Of a stretch of DNA of 64,000 nt, positions 11,061-22,565 are shown piece after piece. Source of the stretch: Cyprinodon diabolis (taxonomy: Eukaryota > Chordata > Actinopteri > Cyprinodontiformes > Cyprinodontidae); NCBI GenBank assembly GCA_030533445.1, contig CM060083.1, positions 29,513,166-29,577,165 on the forward strand, read 5' to 3'. The notes beneath the pieces were generated by a model. The model searched no databases. It worked only from the letters and a program-made list of their open reading frames with translations, and was not told the DNA's origin. The translations under genes were made by a program, and so were the position numbers. Within the stretch, counting starts at the first letter, position 1; the number at the start of each line of letters is the position of its first letter.

Positions 11061-13440
11061 CTTGGAAAGCCGTCTATTGAAAACTATACCCCTGCACTGA
11101 GTCATCTCTGCCAAGGCTTTCAAGCATGTATCCTTGCTGACATATCATCAGTACCAGTACATCCATCCTCTCAACCCCTTTCAACATTAACCCTTTACAC
11201 TTAGATTTATTTTCGTGGTCCCGACCCTGGCAGCAAGCTGTATTTCTGCATTCACAAACACAAGGGTGGTCATCTTGTCAAGCTCCTGATTCAATGATGT
11301 AGACCAATCACGTTTCAGTATTTAAGGTTTAAGGTGGGACATTTAACAATTTGTATTTCAAGACTGCACTTTAAAAAAAAGATGCAATGTCCAGAGAGCT
11401 GTTCCAAACGAAATTTCTTTTTGTTTTACACTTGTGTAAGCAAAATGACAAATAAAATCTGTCTAAGTCTTAACTGTGATGAAAGAAAGCGCTGCAGAGC
11501 CCATGACCTTTCTAAGAGCATGCAGCTGCTGTTATCAAATCTGTTTTGTCAGAATCCACAAATTCAGATTTAAAATCTGAACAGCAAGCGCATAAAAGCA
11601 TAAGTTTGAGTGTTTCATAATTGCATCTGTTGCAATTTCATTTGTTATCATGATTGGCTAAAAAAGTTACTTTAGTTGGTGGGCACTATGTGTTGTTTCA
11701 ACATTCTCTCCTTTTCTTGAACAAAATTGATTGGAGGAGTCCCAGATTAATATTGTGTACTGTTATGATCAGCCGTTCTGGGATTTTTGGTTCTGTTTAG
11801 TTTTCACTTTGGGTTTTCAGTTACGCTTGGATTTCTTATTCTGTTTTAACTGCTAAGTATTATATCATGTGATAAAGTGCTGTATGTAAATATAGGAGAA
11901 AAAGAACCATTCACAAAAATGTCCTCCTTTCTCTTTTTCATTCCAAACTCTTATTTACAGCGCTTTACAGAAGTCTTCATAAGTCATACTTAATTCTTCT
12001 GACATTTATTTTATTTATTTATATTTTTTTCAATTGCATTTATAAACTTAAGAGTATTTAATTTGCTTTTTCTGTGAGATATCATGGAGGGTTTGTAATA
12101 TTTGATAAATATTGATATTTTTTTCACATGAGAAGTTTGCAGCACTTAACTTTGAACACCCGAAAGTAAATTCAGTACACCTTGTTACGGTCAGAAATCA
12201 TCCACCCAGAAATCCATTACACAAAAATAGTAATCTGCAAACCTAATATGGCATGACAATCCTGAAGTACTTTGATGAAATAACTCAATATTGTAATATC
12301 TTTTTTTTCTTTTGGTTTTAATTTTTACCCCCCTGCAAAATTCTTTACAGTTTAAGCTCAACATACAGTAGCATCCCCATGGTGACATGGAGGTGGCAAC
12401 ATTACGCTGTGGGAATGGAAATGAAAAGGATCTCCAAAAGACTTGTATCTATGCTGGCAGAAACAGAACTCTGCACTGCTCCGTTGCTCAGGTCAACATT
12501 TAAATGAGGTGCTGAAACTTTTGTCGAGCACCATTGCTATGTTTTTACTGCTGCTGTGACAGCAGTTGTAGTTTTGCTTATTCTTTGACCTTAGCATTTA
12601 TTTTAGTAACTAGGCATAAAAATAATTTATATAAAACATTCTATGATCATAAGAGATTACTATAGTGTTCTTTTTAATTTGTACCATTTGTGTAGTGCAT
12701 CTTCTGCTATAACACAGCAGACTTGGAGCAGTGCTATTTCTGACTCCCAGCTGTATTGTGTTGTGAGGACTTAATTCTTTTCCTAACCATGTTTCTTCAC
12801 TGCTCCTGTCCTGAAATCAGCAGGGGACTTGGTCCATTTGCAGCATGTGTAGAGACGATAGTCTGTCTTCTCCCACATTGTGTGTTCCAGTTGGCTGCAG
12901 ATTGCGGCTGTGTGGTGTTGAAAGTTTTTACTCAAATGCATGCAGGCCTCATGTAAAGTAGCAACGACACCAGGAATACTTTCATTATGCTTAAAATCAA
13001 ATTACAACATGTGCACATTAAACCAAACCACAGCAGACTACAACTTTGTTTATGTCAGCTGTGCGAACAATGCTCTGCAGCTGAACTAACTACTGAAAGG
13101 GAAATCACTAACTGCCATCAGAGACTAAAGCTTGTCATAGAAACATTCATAAATTTTAAATGATTATCTTGATCTTCATAAAAAAATACAGAAAATTTCT
13201 ACATTTTACTCTAAATTAAGCTTTGAGCCTCCTTGCTGACATTATCCTCCATATATCAGTCCTGCTTGTTATTTTCTACTTTACACAAGATTCATATTTA
13301 ACCTGCCTTTGTGTGATCATAGATGATCCAAAGGATGGTCCATTAAGGATAAACAGGTTATTTTATTAAATGTTTTTTATATTATTTTCAATATTCTATG
13401 AACTTAGGTTTAGTGCAGTTTTCTTCAGTGTCCCCAATTT
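11061..13440. other. No gene recognised
   Basis: AT-rich with scattered A/T runs. Short frames only. Confidence 0.4.
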
Positions 13441-13466
13441 ATTATTTATTTTCTTTTCGTTTTCAG

Positions 13467-13560
13467 AGCAATGGAAAACGAAAGCGCACAAACGACCCAC
13501 AACTCTTTTTACATGAGTGACAAATCATATGGAGTCCATCAACTTCCAGTGGAAGATTAA
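13467..13560 (+). other. Possible exon with a 29-codon small ORF
   Basis: A strong acceptor-like sequence (TTTATTTTCTTTTCGTTTTCAG) ends at 13466. It is followed at once by AGCAATGG, an ATG with A at -3 and G at +4, opening 29 codons (MENESAQTTHNS...) to a TAA at 13558-13560. Could be a terminal exon or a short-peptide exon. I see no AATAAA close by and no convincing donor, and the match may be chance in T-rich DNA. Confidence 0.15.
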
Positions 13561-13828
13561 CTAATTATTCTAATTTAAATGGCTCTGAAAAAAAGATGTC
13601 TTTATATTATTGAAATATAGTGAACGAGCATGGTGGTTAAACTGTTACATAACAACATTTTTTTTTATTTTATTGTTTCAAAAAATTGTATTTCAAATTT
13701 ATCTTCAAATTTATCACATTTTGTAGCCTGTAAATTTAGGAACATGTAAAAATTATTTTCTACCTTTAGATATCTTCGGTTTTCAGTTGAACCAATGTGA
13801 AAATGTTATCTAAATGTAAATCCCAAAA

Positions 13829-14005
13829 TGGAGAAATTTGTTCTCTGCATCCCCTTGGGGAGAAGTAGGCTGCCATTGTGTGGCGCCCAGGGAGCAATCA
13901 GGGGTTAAGGGTTTTGCTCAGGAACCCAGAGTGGAGGCAGTGGGGATCGACCGGGTACTCGCAACCTTCTCAGAGCACAAGCCAACACTCCCCATTAATT
14001 GGCCT
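13829..14005 (-). repeat. tRNA-derived SINE, minus orientation, head truncated
   Basis: Second copy of the family at 6505-6690: shared plus-strand blocks include 'atccccttggggag', 'gctcaggaacccagagtgga' and 'cgggtactcgcaaccttctc'. The box B has lost one base (GGTCGATCC on the minus strand) and the box A end is missing, so the head is incomplete. Confidence 0.65.
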
Positions 14006-15817
14006 CCTTATGAAATGTAAATTACTAGGAATTTATTGCATTGTTTTTATTTGTTTTAACATTAGCCATGCTTTAATACTGCCTATTTAATAATTATTTT
14101 AAATAGAACCTGCTTCACAACGAGAAATACGTTGAAAATTCTGAAAAAGCAACAGATTGCACACAGGTCTCAGGTAATTCAAAGTGGAAGATAATACAAA
14201 GTAATGTGTATCTCTGATAATGAAATAGTAATAAAACCTGAAAGTCGGGATGGTTTGGTACTGTGTATTAGTAAAAGATTTAGGAGCAGTATGCAGTTTA
14301 GGGAAGACCTGCTGCCCATGGATGCCCCCTGAAGCCCCCTCCCCCAAAATGTTTCCAAGCCGCTGTCAGAAGAGCATACGCTGTCAGATCGACATACATT
14401 GTTGTAATACTCACGCGTGTACCGACCAGCAAGAACATGTTTATTTTAACTTTTAAAACAGAAAATCAGCTTTAATTATAAACTGTTATTTCTTGGATAC
14501 AGAAATGGCAAAACAGGATTGAAGTTTCCAGGATGTTGAGAGAAGAAGCCTTTATAGCTGGAACCATATTACTCAATATTAATTTAAAATAACTTACTTC
14601 TGTAGTAAAAAAAACTTGTCTGCAGGAATGCAAATTGGAATAGATTTCGCTTTCATTTATAAAATGATAAAAAAAAAACATTGGCTGAGGTTTATATTGT
14701 GACTCAGAATTCATTTAGGTTAGATAAAAATTAATCAAATCCCGATGTTACCGCGTATACTGTTCTGACAGAACACCACCCCAAACCAACTAATTTCAAT
14801 ATTGTTCAACATTAGCTCTAACTCTTGTTTAATAAGACAACGTAGCCGTAATGCATGCGTAAAGCATGTATGCAGCCTGTCACTAACTTGAGAACTGTGT
14901 TCATACCGGTAGGGTGATCCGTACCATCAGCATGCGCATCATTTGTACATGCGCAACCAGAAATACGTTCGGGTCGCCCTCAATTTCACTTTGTAAAAAA
15001 TGCCTAAATTAAGTTATTCTCTCCTTAAACACAGTAAGCATACTCAACTATAATGTGCTAAGGTTAATTATGTGTTTCCTGATAAAATAAATGGATTAAA
15101 ATCCTTTCAGTGTCGGGCACTTGTCTGTGCCCGATCTGTACCAGAAATGGGATCCTGTGCTACTTCCGGTAGCTAACGTTTTTTTTTTAGCTTTTAAACA
15201 TAAATCTTATCTTTTTGAGTTAAATTTTTTCCTTTTATGTTAACCTTATTGTGTACCGTGCTTAACCGAAAGAAAGAAACAACTAAAATGCAGATAAACA
15301 TGGCTTAATCATATTTGGCCGGACTGCTCTGAGCATTTCCAAAGATCACATCAGAAAAGTGGTTCCAAGGAGAAAATGAAAAAGCATTAAAATTGTCTCT
15401 GAAAAGTCATTACATTTTTTTTAAAGATGTGTATTAGCATTCTTTATTGATTTAAGGATAGAAATAAGTACTTTTAGTACCATAATTACATTATTTATGG
15501 AGACCTGGATGAATATCTATTTGCACATTCGCAATGAGCTAATGGTACGCATTGTGCTTCCAGTGCGGATTGGGTAGTGACAAGCTGCTCTACGGGTGGC
15601 AGTGGGCACCTTACTGGAATAAGGACTGGGCTGGATAGAACAAGTGAGAGTGTAAGTTAGCTACTAACATGTAGAAATCTGCTGCAAGTTCAATATTACT
15701 TTTAGCTAGCAACGACAAAATGGATCTATGAACTCACTTAAACATTACATACATTGCTGACTTCACTGTATTGTTAGGTTACTCAAATTAGCACTAAATA
15801 GTGCAGTGTTTGGCAAC
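14006..15817. other. No gene; contains a CpG-bearing stretch with weak terminal inverted similarity
   Basis: From about 14911 to 15577 the sequence has more CpG than its flanks. Its ends (gatccgtaccatcagcatgc on the left; the reverse complement of the right end reads aatccgcactggaagcacaa) share partial inverted similarity. This could be an old DNA transposon; no target duplication is visible. The rest is AT-rich with nothing supported. Confidence 0.25.
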
Positions 15818-16410
15818 CCATGGCTCACCCAGCCAACTCATGAGCCCTTTCATCCTCTCAACCTAGGAAAATAAATGATGATTTTTCTATTAAAAAAATT
15901 GATGTGTGTTTTGTATTGTTTAAGATTTATCATCACATATAATATGCATCTGGTAGCTGTCCAGAGGTTGAGGTGCGGAAACGCTGCATGTGCTGCATGT
16001 CCAGATGTTCATCTCCTTTCCTGAGCTGAACAGTTACTGGAAAAGTTGCACTTCATGCTGGACATTAGACATGCACGGGAAAAAAACCCTGAAATTCTAG
16101 AGACCCTGCTGTATGACCACAGGTTGAGTCAAGAGATTTTTGAATAAATTGTGGGGCGGGTGAATATAACATCTACCTAGTCTTCCTCCATTTCAAGAGT
16201 CTCTGGAATGTGCTGTATGATGATGTTGAATTTTGTTTTCTTTATTTCCTGAATGACATAAGCAATACAGCACAGTTGTTTATATAAAGCATAAAGGTGA
16301 CAATCAAAAACATATAAACACTGTTACTTTAATATCAGAAAAACATTGCAGCCTCCTGTGTTGTCCTTTATCCGGGGAAAGTGGGTCCAAGTGGCTCTTT
16401 GCGTGTTGAA
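15818..16410. mobile_element. Possible hAT-type element remnant
   Basis: The left side reads AGTGTTTGGCAACCCATGGC and the right side CAAGTGGCTCTTTGCGTGTT, resembling the inverted ends of a common fish hAT-type element in which 'gcaaccc' and 'gtggctctttg' ends face each other. I cannot locate clean TIRs or an 8-bp duplication. Confidence 0.3.
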
Positions 16411-17129
16411 GGTGAACATTTCGGGGCTAGTGCTTCACCAAACAATAATCTTTTGTCGTAGTCAGTCATATTAGTCATAATAGTTGTAAACCAGACTGTA
16501 TAACTTGACAAACCTTATTGACGACATCCCCCATGCAGGAAGTAACCGAGTAAGCCAGGTAGTATAGTGAATCTGTGATTTCAGAGGGAGAGGTGGATGA
16601 TTGTTTCCATATTTTTTCCATATTGCTCCAAATGTGTATTGTTATACATAAAGCAAACTTTACTACTAATACGGTTGTGCTTATAATTGCATGAAGCCAA
16701 TTTGTTACCCAAAAACATGACAATTGACAGACAAACTGATTTATAACCAAACTCCAAAGAGGCACATTTCACATGTAAACGCTATTTACTGAGGGCTTTA
16801 AAAATAATTTTTTTGGATATGCGTTGCAGATACACTAAATCGTCTTAGCTGGGGCTAAGGCCCTGGCTTTTTAGGGTCTAAAAGAAGTCCCTGCTGCTTC
16901 CTGCTATTTTTGCCACAAACTTGAGAGTACAGTTACCAGTCTAGGTGCACACTGAGACAACTGTATGTTTAAATCTCACACACGCTCACTCAGTAAGTAT
17001 CTGACACGTGCTCTGCTCAGAGCAACTCTGCTCCACCAGCTGTGCTCATGCAGTTGCGTGTCTCTGCTAGCTCCGCCCTGCTGCACTAAGCTTGCTCATT
17101 GCTGCCCTCACAACTTCATAAAATATATG
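16411..17129. other. No gene recognised
   Basis: Mixed-composition spacer left of the MITE. Short frames only. Confidence 0.4.
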
Positions 17130-17137
17130 ATCGTAAC

Positions 17138-17519
17138 TAGTGTTGCACCGATACTGATACCAGTATGGGCCCCCGATCCAGCACTAAAATGGTGGTATCG
17201 GCGATTACCAACAAATAGGGCATCGATACCATTTTTAGAGCCAAAAGTTTATTCAACTATTGTCACCCATTCCAGGTAGGCAATAAAAAATTCTACTGGA
17301 TTCACTTTGTATTTGTCTTTTCCATGCTTCACAAAGGTAGGCGGCAGCTTGTCAAAGCCATGATGGCAATTACTCTACATCCAAGTAGTATGCAGTTCTT
17401 TATAAATACACACACACATCAATTTCAAATAGATGGTATCGGTATGGTATTGTATCGGCCAGTACTGCACAGCCAGGTATCGGGTATCAGAGCCAAAAAA
17501 AGGCATTGCCGCAACACTA
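17138..17519. mobile_element. hAT-type MITE, 382 bp (TAGTGTTGC ends)
   Basis: Starts TAGTGTTGCaccgatact and ends gccGCAACACTA, a 9-bp perfect terminal inverted repeat. It is flanked by ATCGTAAC (17130-17137) and ATCATAAC (17520-17527), an 8-bp target duplication with one mismatch, the size expected for hAT transposition. The interior has several TATCGG/CCGATA motifs near both ends. An inverted relative sits at 49978-50358, sharing 'gcggcagcttgtcaaagcca', 'aatttctactggattcac' type and 'tacatccaagtagtatgcag' blocks. No transposase; non-autonomous. Open frames of about 100 codons inside are by chance. Confidence 0.85.
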
Positions 17520-17527
17520 ATCATAAC

Positions 17528-20500
17528 CATCTGCCAAATGTAAAACATGCTTTTGTCTTACTTTTAGGATTTTATTTCTTACTTGAGATGATGCAAAACT
17601 ATCTTTCATTTTTTATCAGAGGAATTTCTGAAAGACCTTCTTTGACTATTCCTCTCTCATATTTCCTCTGTTTATATCTATTCAAATAAGAAGCAGAGCT
17701 TTCTTTAAAATGTTGTGAAAAATGTTTCTCTATTTTCTTTATTTAATCAAGAGTTAACAAAACTGCTAACCTTCTTCTATATCTTTCATTATGTTGTTTT
17801 TGCTTCAGCCTGAGCATAGCTAAAAAAACTAACTATCCTTGGTAATCATTGCATTAAGGCCAGTCAAGGCTTTTCCATCTACTAAAGGTTGTGAAAGAAG
17901 TTAAGAGGGCATTTATGTTTAAATAGTTGAAAAATGAATTTAAATTTCATGGAATTCTAAAAGATATGCTTAATACGAAGAATATCTGTGCGCTATTATT
18001 TTGAATAAATCATCAAATATTATTCATCCCTGAATATTGAATTAATATATTATTTTTCTTGAATAATCCAAATGGAGACGCTAAAGGCTCAAACTCTAAA
18101 AAAACAAAAGTGTATTTTAGCTGTTTTATATATATAGACTATATTCATCCATATCTGAAAAAGAATCTAACCTTTTAAAATCCAAGAAGTTTGTAAGAAT
18201 GTATTTTCAAAATTAAGTACCGAATAATTTCAGACTACCCTGTTCAAAACTATAACAGAATAAACAGAGAAAACCTCTAGACTAATGAGATAAGAGTGGA
18301 ACTATTGGGAAGAAATCGGGTCCAAAACTAACAAGGTGTTTCACAAAAGGAACATAGCTACCATTAGTCTTTGTCTTCATGTAAAAAGCCAAACAATGAT
18401 CACTAGAAAAAAAATAGATGTTTACTTTGGCAAAACAAATGCTAAGTCCAGGGGGAGAGAGGTTATTTGCTCTGTTTTCGGCCATGTCTGAGTTGCATGT
18501 ATGTGTATATCTGTGTTCATGTGTTTGAATAGACCACTGAACAAATGTTTGTATTAGTCACCATGATTGTGCATTGACTTCACCTGTCCTCCAGCTCTGT
18601 AATCCCTTGGTACACCTGGGCCTTTTGGGCTTCAGGGCTTTTAGCAGATTGCATGTGTCAGACTTAGGACAATTACATTGATTGTTGCCCTAGAAACTCT
18701 GCTCGTCCTCTGCTGCTGAGGGAAAAAGTAAGAAAAAAAATTAATAATAAAAAAAAAACTTAACATTTAAGGTGTCAGAACTATGCTGAAAATAACAGAG
18801 CCTGTCTGTATGCTGCTTTTAATATCACACATACTGTACCTTCAAAAGTCTGTTCAGATATTGAGCTACAAACAAAAATAGGTTCATATCATGAAAGGTC
18901 AGTTCTGCAGCCAACTTTTGAACAGTTTCTTTTTTTGCCATGGATGTGCAGCCTTCATACGTTCAAGAGATGTTCTATTTTGTCAATAAGTTAATAATCC
19001 TCTGAGAAATGTTTGATGGGAAATTCTTAAATCAAGGCTTGAGATGGTTCTGAAGTCAAAAGGGGGACAATAATATGTTTAGCTTATAAAAAGGCAGGAG
19101 TGTGTTTATCAAACATGTTTTGATTTACAACTTTCTAGATTTAAGGTTTGGTTCAGTCTATACTGATCCAAAAAGGTCTTCAGTATTGTTTCTTATATCA
19201 ACACTGAATGTGATCCATTTCAAACACTGTTTATTTTAAGGATTCATAATGTCTATGATATTCTGGATGTTTCCTCAGACATTCAAAGGCATTACTCATG
19301 TAATAAGCCGGAGAATAAATGTTTTGTTTCTGACTACTTAAAAACAAAAAGAAAAGATCCTATTAACCTGCACCACATTCATATCTTTAGCAGGTTAAAA
19401 TTAAACCTACAACCAAAGTGGTTGTTTGTCAGCTGTCAGATTACCTCACACTGCTATACAATGTATCCAAAATTATAGTTCCTGTTAATGCCACCAAAAA
19501 CCTTTGCTCTCTTGCTAAATTATGTGTTTACACAGCAGGAGTTGTTAGTAACGGAAACAAAAAGATGTGTGCCATGGCTGCAAAAGTGTTGTTGCGAAGG
19601 GGTGAGACTCCCAGCAACAGGGAAGAGTAGGTGTGAATGCTAATTAAACTTAACATCTGTCAGATTCTGAGGCTCAGCCAGCCATCAAACCCACAGTCAA
19701 ATAATCAGCTACCAGATTATTAATTTTACATCAAACCAAATTCGTTCTGTATATTGATAACTGGGGGATGATGCTCTTCCTGTAAGATGCTCCCAGCTCT
19801 GTCTCAGTGTGGAGGAGTTTCTTACCCACTGTGGGCCTCTGTCAAGTAACGCCTCAGTTTATTAGGTCTGATATGAACTATAAACCCAAAATTTGTTTAT
19901 GTTCGGGGGCATCAGGGCATTGTTGAGTGATAATTTCATGAGGGAAACATTATGTACTCTTCACAATATTGTTTACTCAGCACATACAGGGGTCCGGTCC
20001 AGACTGGTTTTTATGCGAGTGAAGGGCTTTAGGACACTGCACGTCAGAGTGCTATCTCTGGGAACACTGTTATGGCTTCATTTCTAATATGTATTTTAGT
20101 GTGTGTGTTTGTATTTGTGTGGATTAATGGCCACTGGCATAAGAAGTGCCACTGACTTGTGTTTTACACAAACAACAACCCGTTTTGTAACGGCGTGGGG
20201 AACGCCTCGGGGTGGAAACATGACTTCTGCTGTCCTCTGTTCCTCGCTGTATCCCTGTCTCTTCATCATCTACCGCTCCTGCTCACCTGTGCCACCTCAC
20301 TAATGATTGCTCAGCGGCTGCGAGTCTATCATGCATCATTTACCAGGACTCCAGAGGCGACAACGGGGAGCAGTAAAGAAAGTAAGGCAAGAAAGACAAA
20401 ACAGAAATACTCTCTTCATCTAAGTGTAGGAGAAAGAAAAGGAGGTGACTGTGTTATCCAGGAAGAGGTGCTGAGCAGAAGGAGAGGGGATGGGAGCTGT

Positions 20501-21047
20501 TCAGCCACATAGTAGACAAGCGATTGCTTTGGAGCAGAGGGAAAGGAGAAGGTGGGGAAAAGCTGGAGGGGACCAAGAGACCTATTTTATTAGTTACAGC
20601 CTTTGTCTGGTGGTAAAAAATGACAGGAATCGATGAAAAAAGACAACTTCTGTCTGTGAAACATCCAATAATAAATGAATATATTGATAAAACCTAACTA
20701 CATGGTATTGCAAACATATTTTCATATAGGCCATGACTTTTTGTTAATACAAACCAATGGACTTCAACTTTTACTATTGGGATTTTAGGTGATTTTGTTT
20801 CTAAAAGGTATGGGATGCATACCTTTATTTGCACCAAAATAAAATCTAATGCAGACCAATGAATGCAGAAGTCATCTCATTACAGAAAAGAGTCAACCAG
20901 TACATAATTCATTTTCAGTATCTGACCATTTTAACATCTTGGGGTGCACTATCAAATTCAACATCAAAGAAACAAGATTGCACAAGTCAAGTCCTACCCC
21001 TGCCATCAACCTAAACTTGAAAGGTCAAACATTAATAAGAGAGGAGG
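17528..21047. other. AT-rich tract, no gene seen
   Basis: I see no repeat family or exon. A GC-richer patch at about 20150-20500 carries open frames of up to 117 codons with no recognisable domain. Confidence 0.4.
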
Positions 21048-21325
21048 CTTGAGGTTGCTCTGGTGGAGCTGCAGAAATCCAGTGCTTATCTGGAACAGCT
21101 CGCTGTTGTGAACTCTTTTGACAATAGTTGTAAGAAAAAAGTCATTGTTTAAAGAAAGCCCTATTGATACTTGTTTGTAGTTTGCAAAAACTCCAAAGTT
21201 TAGCAGAGTAAAAAAAAACCTAAATACATCAGTTAAATATGATGGTGGCAGCATCATGATGTGATGATGTTTTGTCTCAAGTTTATAGAAAGCATTCCTG
21301 AAAAACACCCGTCAAAGGCATAAAA
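21048..21325 (+). pseudogene. Tc1-like transposase remnant
   Basis: Contains blocks typical of Tc1 transposase genes in order: 'ggagctgcagaaatccagtg', 'aagaaaaaagtcattgttta' followed by 'aagaaagcccta', 'agtttgcaaaaactcc', and 'tatgatggtggcagcatcat', the last being the region coding the conserved VMVWG-type segment. Large gaps and stops; the catalytic domain cannot be read continuously. Ends of the element are not visible. Confidence 0.6.
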
Positions 21326-21440
21326 ACACTATTACCTTCAAGCAAGGCAATTACAGTAAACATATAACCCTATAGCTAACATTAGATGGTTAAGACCAAA
21401 GAATACCTGATGTTAAAAACTCAATGTGTCAAACTGTAGT

Positions 21441-21842
21441 TAAAAGCCTTCAGCTGATCCAAAATGCTGCAGCCAGAGTTCTGATGAAAATTTAAAAGAG
21501 AGATCATATCTCTCCTATCCTGGCTTCTCTTCATTGGCTTCCTGTTAAATCAAGAATAGAATTTAAAATCCTCCTTCTCACATATAAAGCCTTAAATGGC
21601 CAAGCTCCATCTTATATCAGAGATCTGATTGTTCCTTATGTTCCTAACAGAGCACTTCGCTCTCAATCTGCAGGTTACTAGTGGTTCCTAGAATTTCTAA
21701 AAGTAGAATGGGAGGCAGATCTTTTAGTTATCAGGCTCCTCTCCCATGGAACCAACTACCAGTTTTAGTCCGTGAGGCAGACACTCTGTCTACTTTTAAG
21801 ACTAGGCTTAAAACTTTCCTTTTTGATAAAGCTTATAGTTAG
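21441..21842 (+). pseudogene. 3' end of a Rex1/L2-type LINE ORF2 (broken)
   Basis: Translation gives the C-terminal region of a CR1/L2-clade reverse transcriptase protein: LQLIQNAAARVL, later LHWLPVKSRIEFKILLLTYK and NGQAPSYIRDLIVPYVPNRA, then GGRSFSYQAPLPWNQLPV and STFKTRLKTFLFDKAYS with the natural TAG at 21840-21842. It is broken by a stop soon after the first block and by a one-base loss near 21677 that shifts the frame. The catalytic YADD part is absent because the copy is 5' truncated, as usual for LINE insertions. It joins directly to its 3' UTR. Confidence 0.85.
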
Positions 21843-22565
21843 GGTGGCTCAGGTTATCCTGAGCTATCTCTATAGTTATGCTGCTATAGGCTTAGACTTC
21901 TGGAGGACATAGGGACCCCCATTTCATCATTCTGCTTCATTCTCTCTCTGTTCTCCTATTCTGCAGAATCTGTTTGTTCAATCTCTAACCTTCTGCTCTC
22001 TCTGCTTTTCCTCAGAGTAGCTTTGCCTTGTCTGTTCCTGTTTGGCTGTGACGTCATCCAGGAAAGAAACATCAGCTGTGCTGCTTCCATCAACACCCTT
22101 GTTTGTAGATGTTGGAGATCGGCCTGTCTTCAGGTGTGGTCCTGTTTCTCTGGCCGTGGCTGGGTGGATGTGCTCTCTTCATCCTCTGGCATGGGAGCTG
22201 CCTTGGAGCTCGTCTGCCTGGCTGTGTGTTTCCTGGACGGGGCCGCCTTTTACAGTTGCTTTTTGTATCTCTGCTTCTGTCTCCTTGAACCCCAGTCGGC
22301 CTCGGCAGATGGCCGCTCACACTGAGCCTGGTTCTGCTGGAGGTTTCTTCCTGTTAAAAGGGAGTTTTTCCTCTCCACTGTCGCTACAAGCATGCTTAGT
22401 GTGAGGGATTGTATTTGAGTCAATGAGTCAATGCAATCAACTGGTTTTCCTTAGATAGAAAACTTTGTACCAATTTGACTGTATGATCTGGTTGAACTGT
22501 AAAGTGCCTTGAGATGACATGTGTTGTGAATTTGGCGCTATATAAATAAACTGAATTGAATTGAA
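21843..22565 (+). mobile_element. Rex1-type LINE 3' UTR and pentanucleotide tail
   Basis: Carries the fish-wide block around 'gaggtttcttcctgttaaaa' and 'tctccactgtcgctacaagc', then 'aagtgccttgagatgacatg', 'ttggcgctatataaataaac' and a (TGAAT)-type tail 'gaattgaattgaa'. The tail is the expected target-primed 3' end. Open frames of about 100-120 codons in it are chance frames in a GC-richer UTR. Partial copies of the same UTR lie at 9621-9712 and 55470-55859. Confidence 0.85.

Noticed and set aside
17324..17689. 121-codon plus-strand frame
   Set aside because: It runs across the right end of a MITE into unique DNA, so it cannot be an old conserved gene.
22023..22404. Two overlapping plus-strand frames of 100 and 120 codons with hydrophobic segments
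   Set aside because: Both lie in the 3' UTR of a Rex1-type LINE, in different frames, and the related UTR at 55470-55859 does not keep them.
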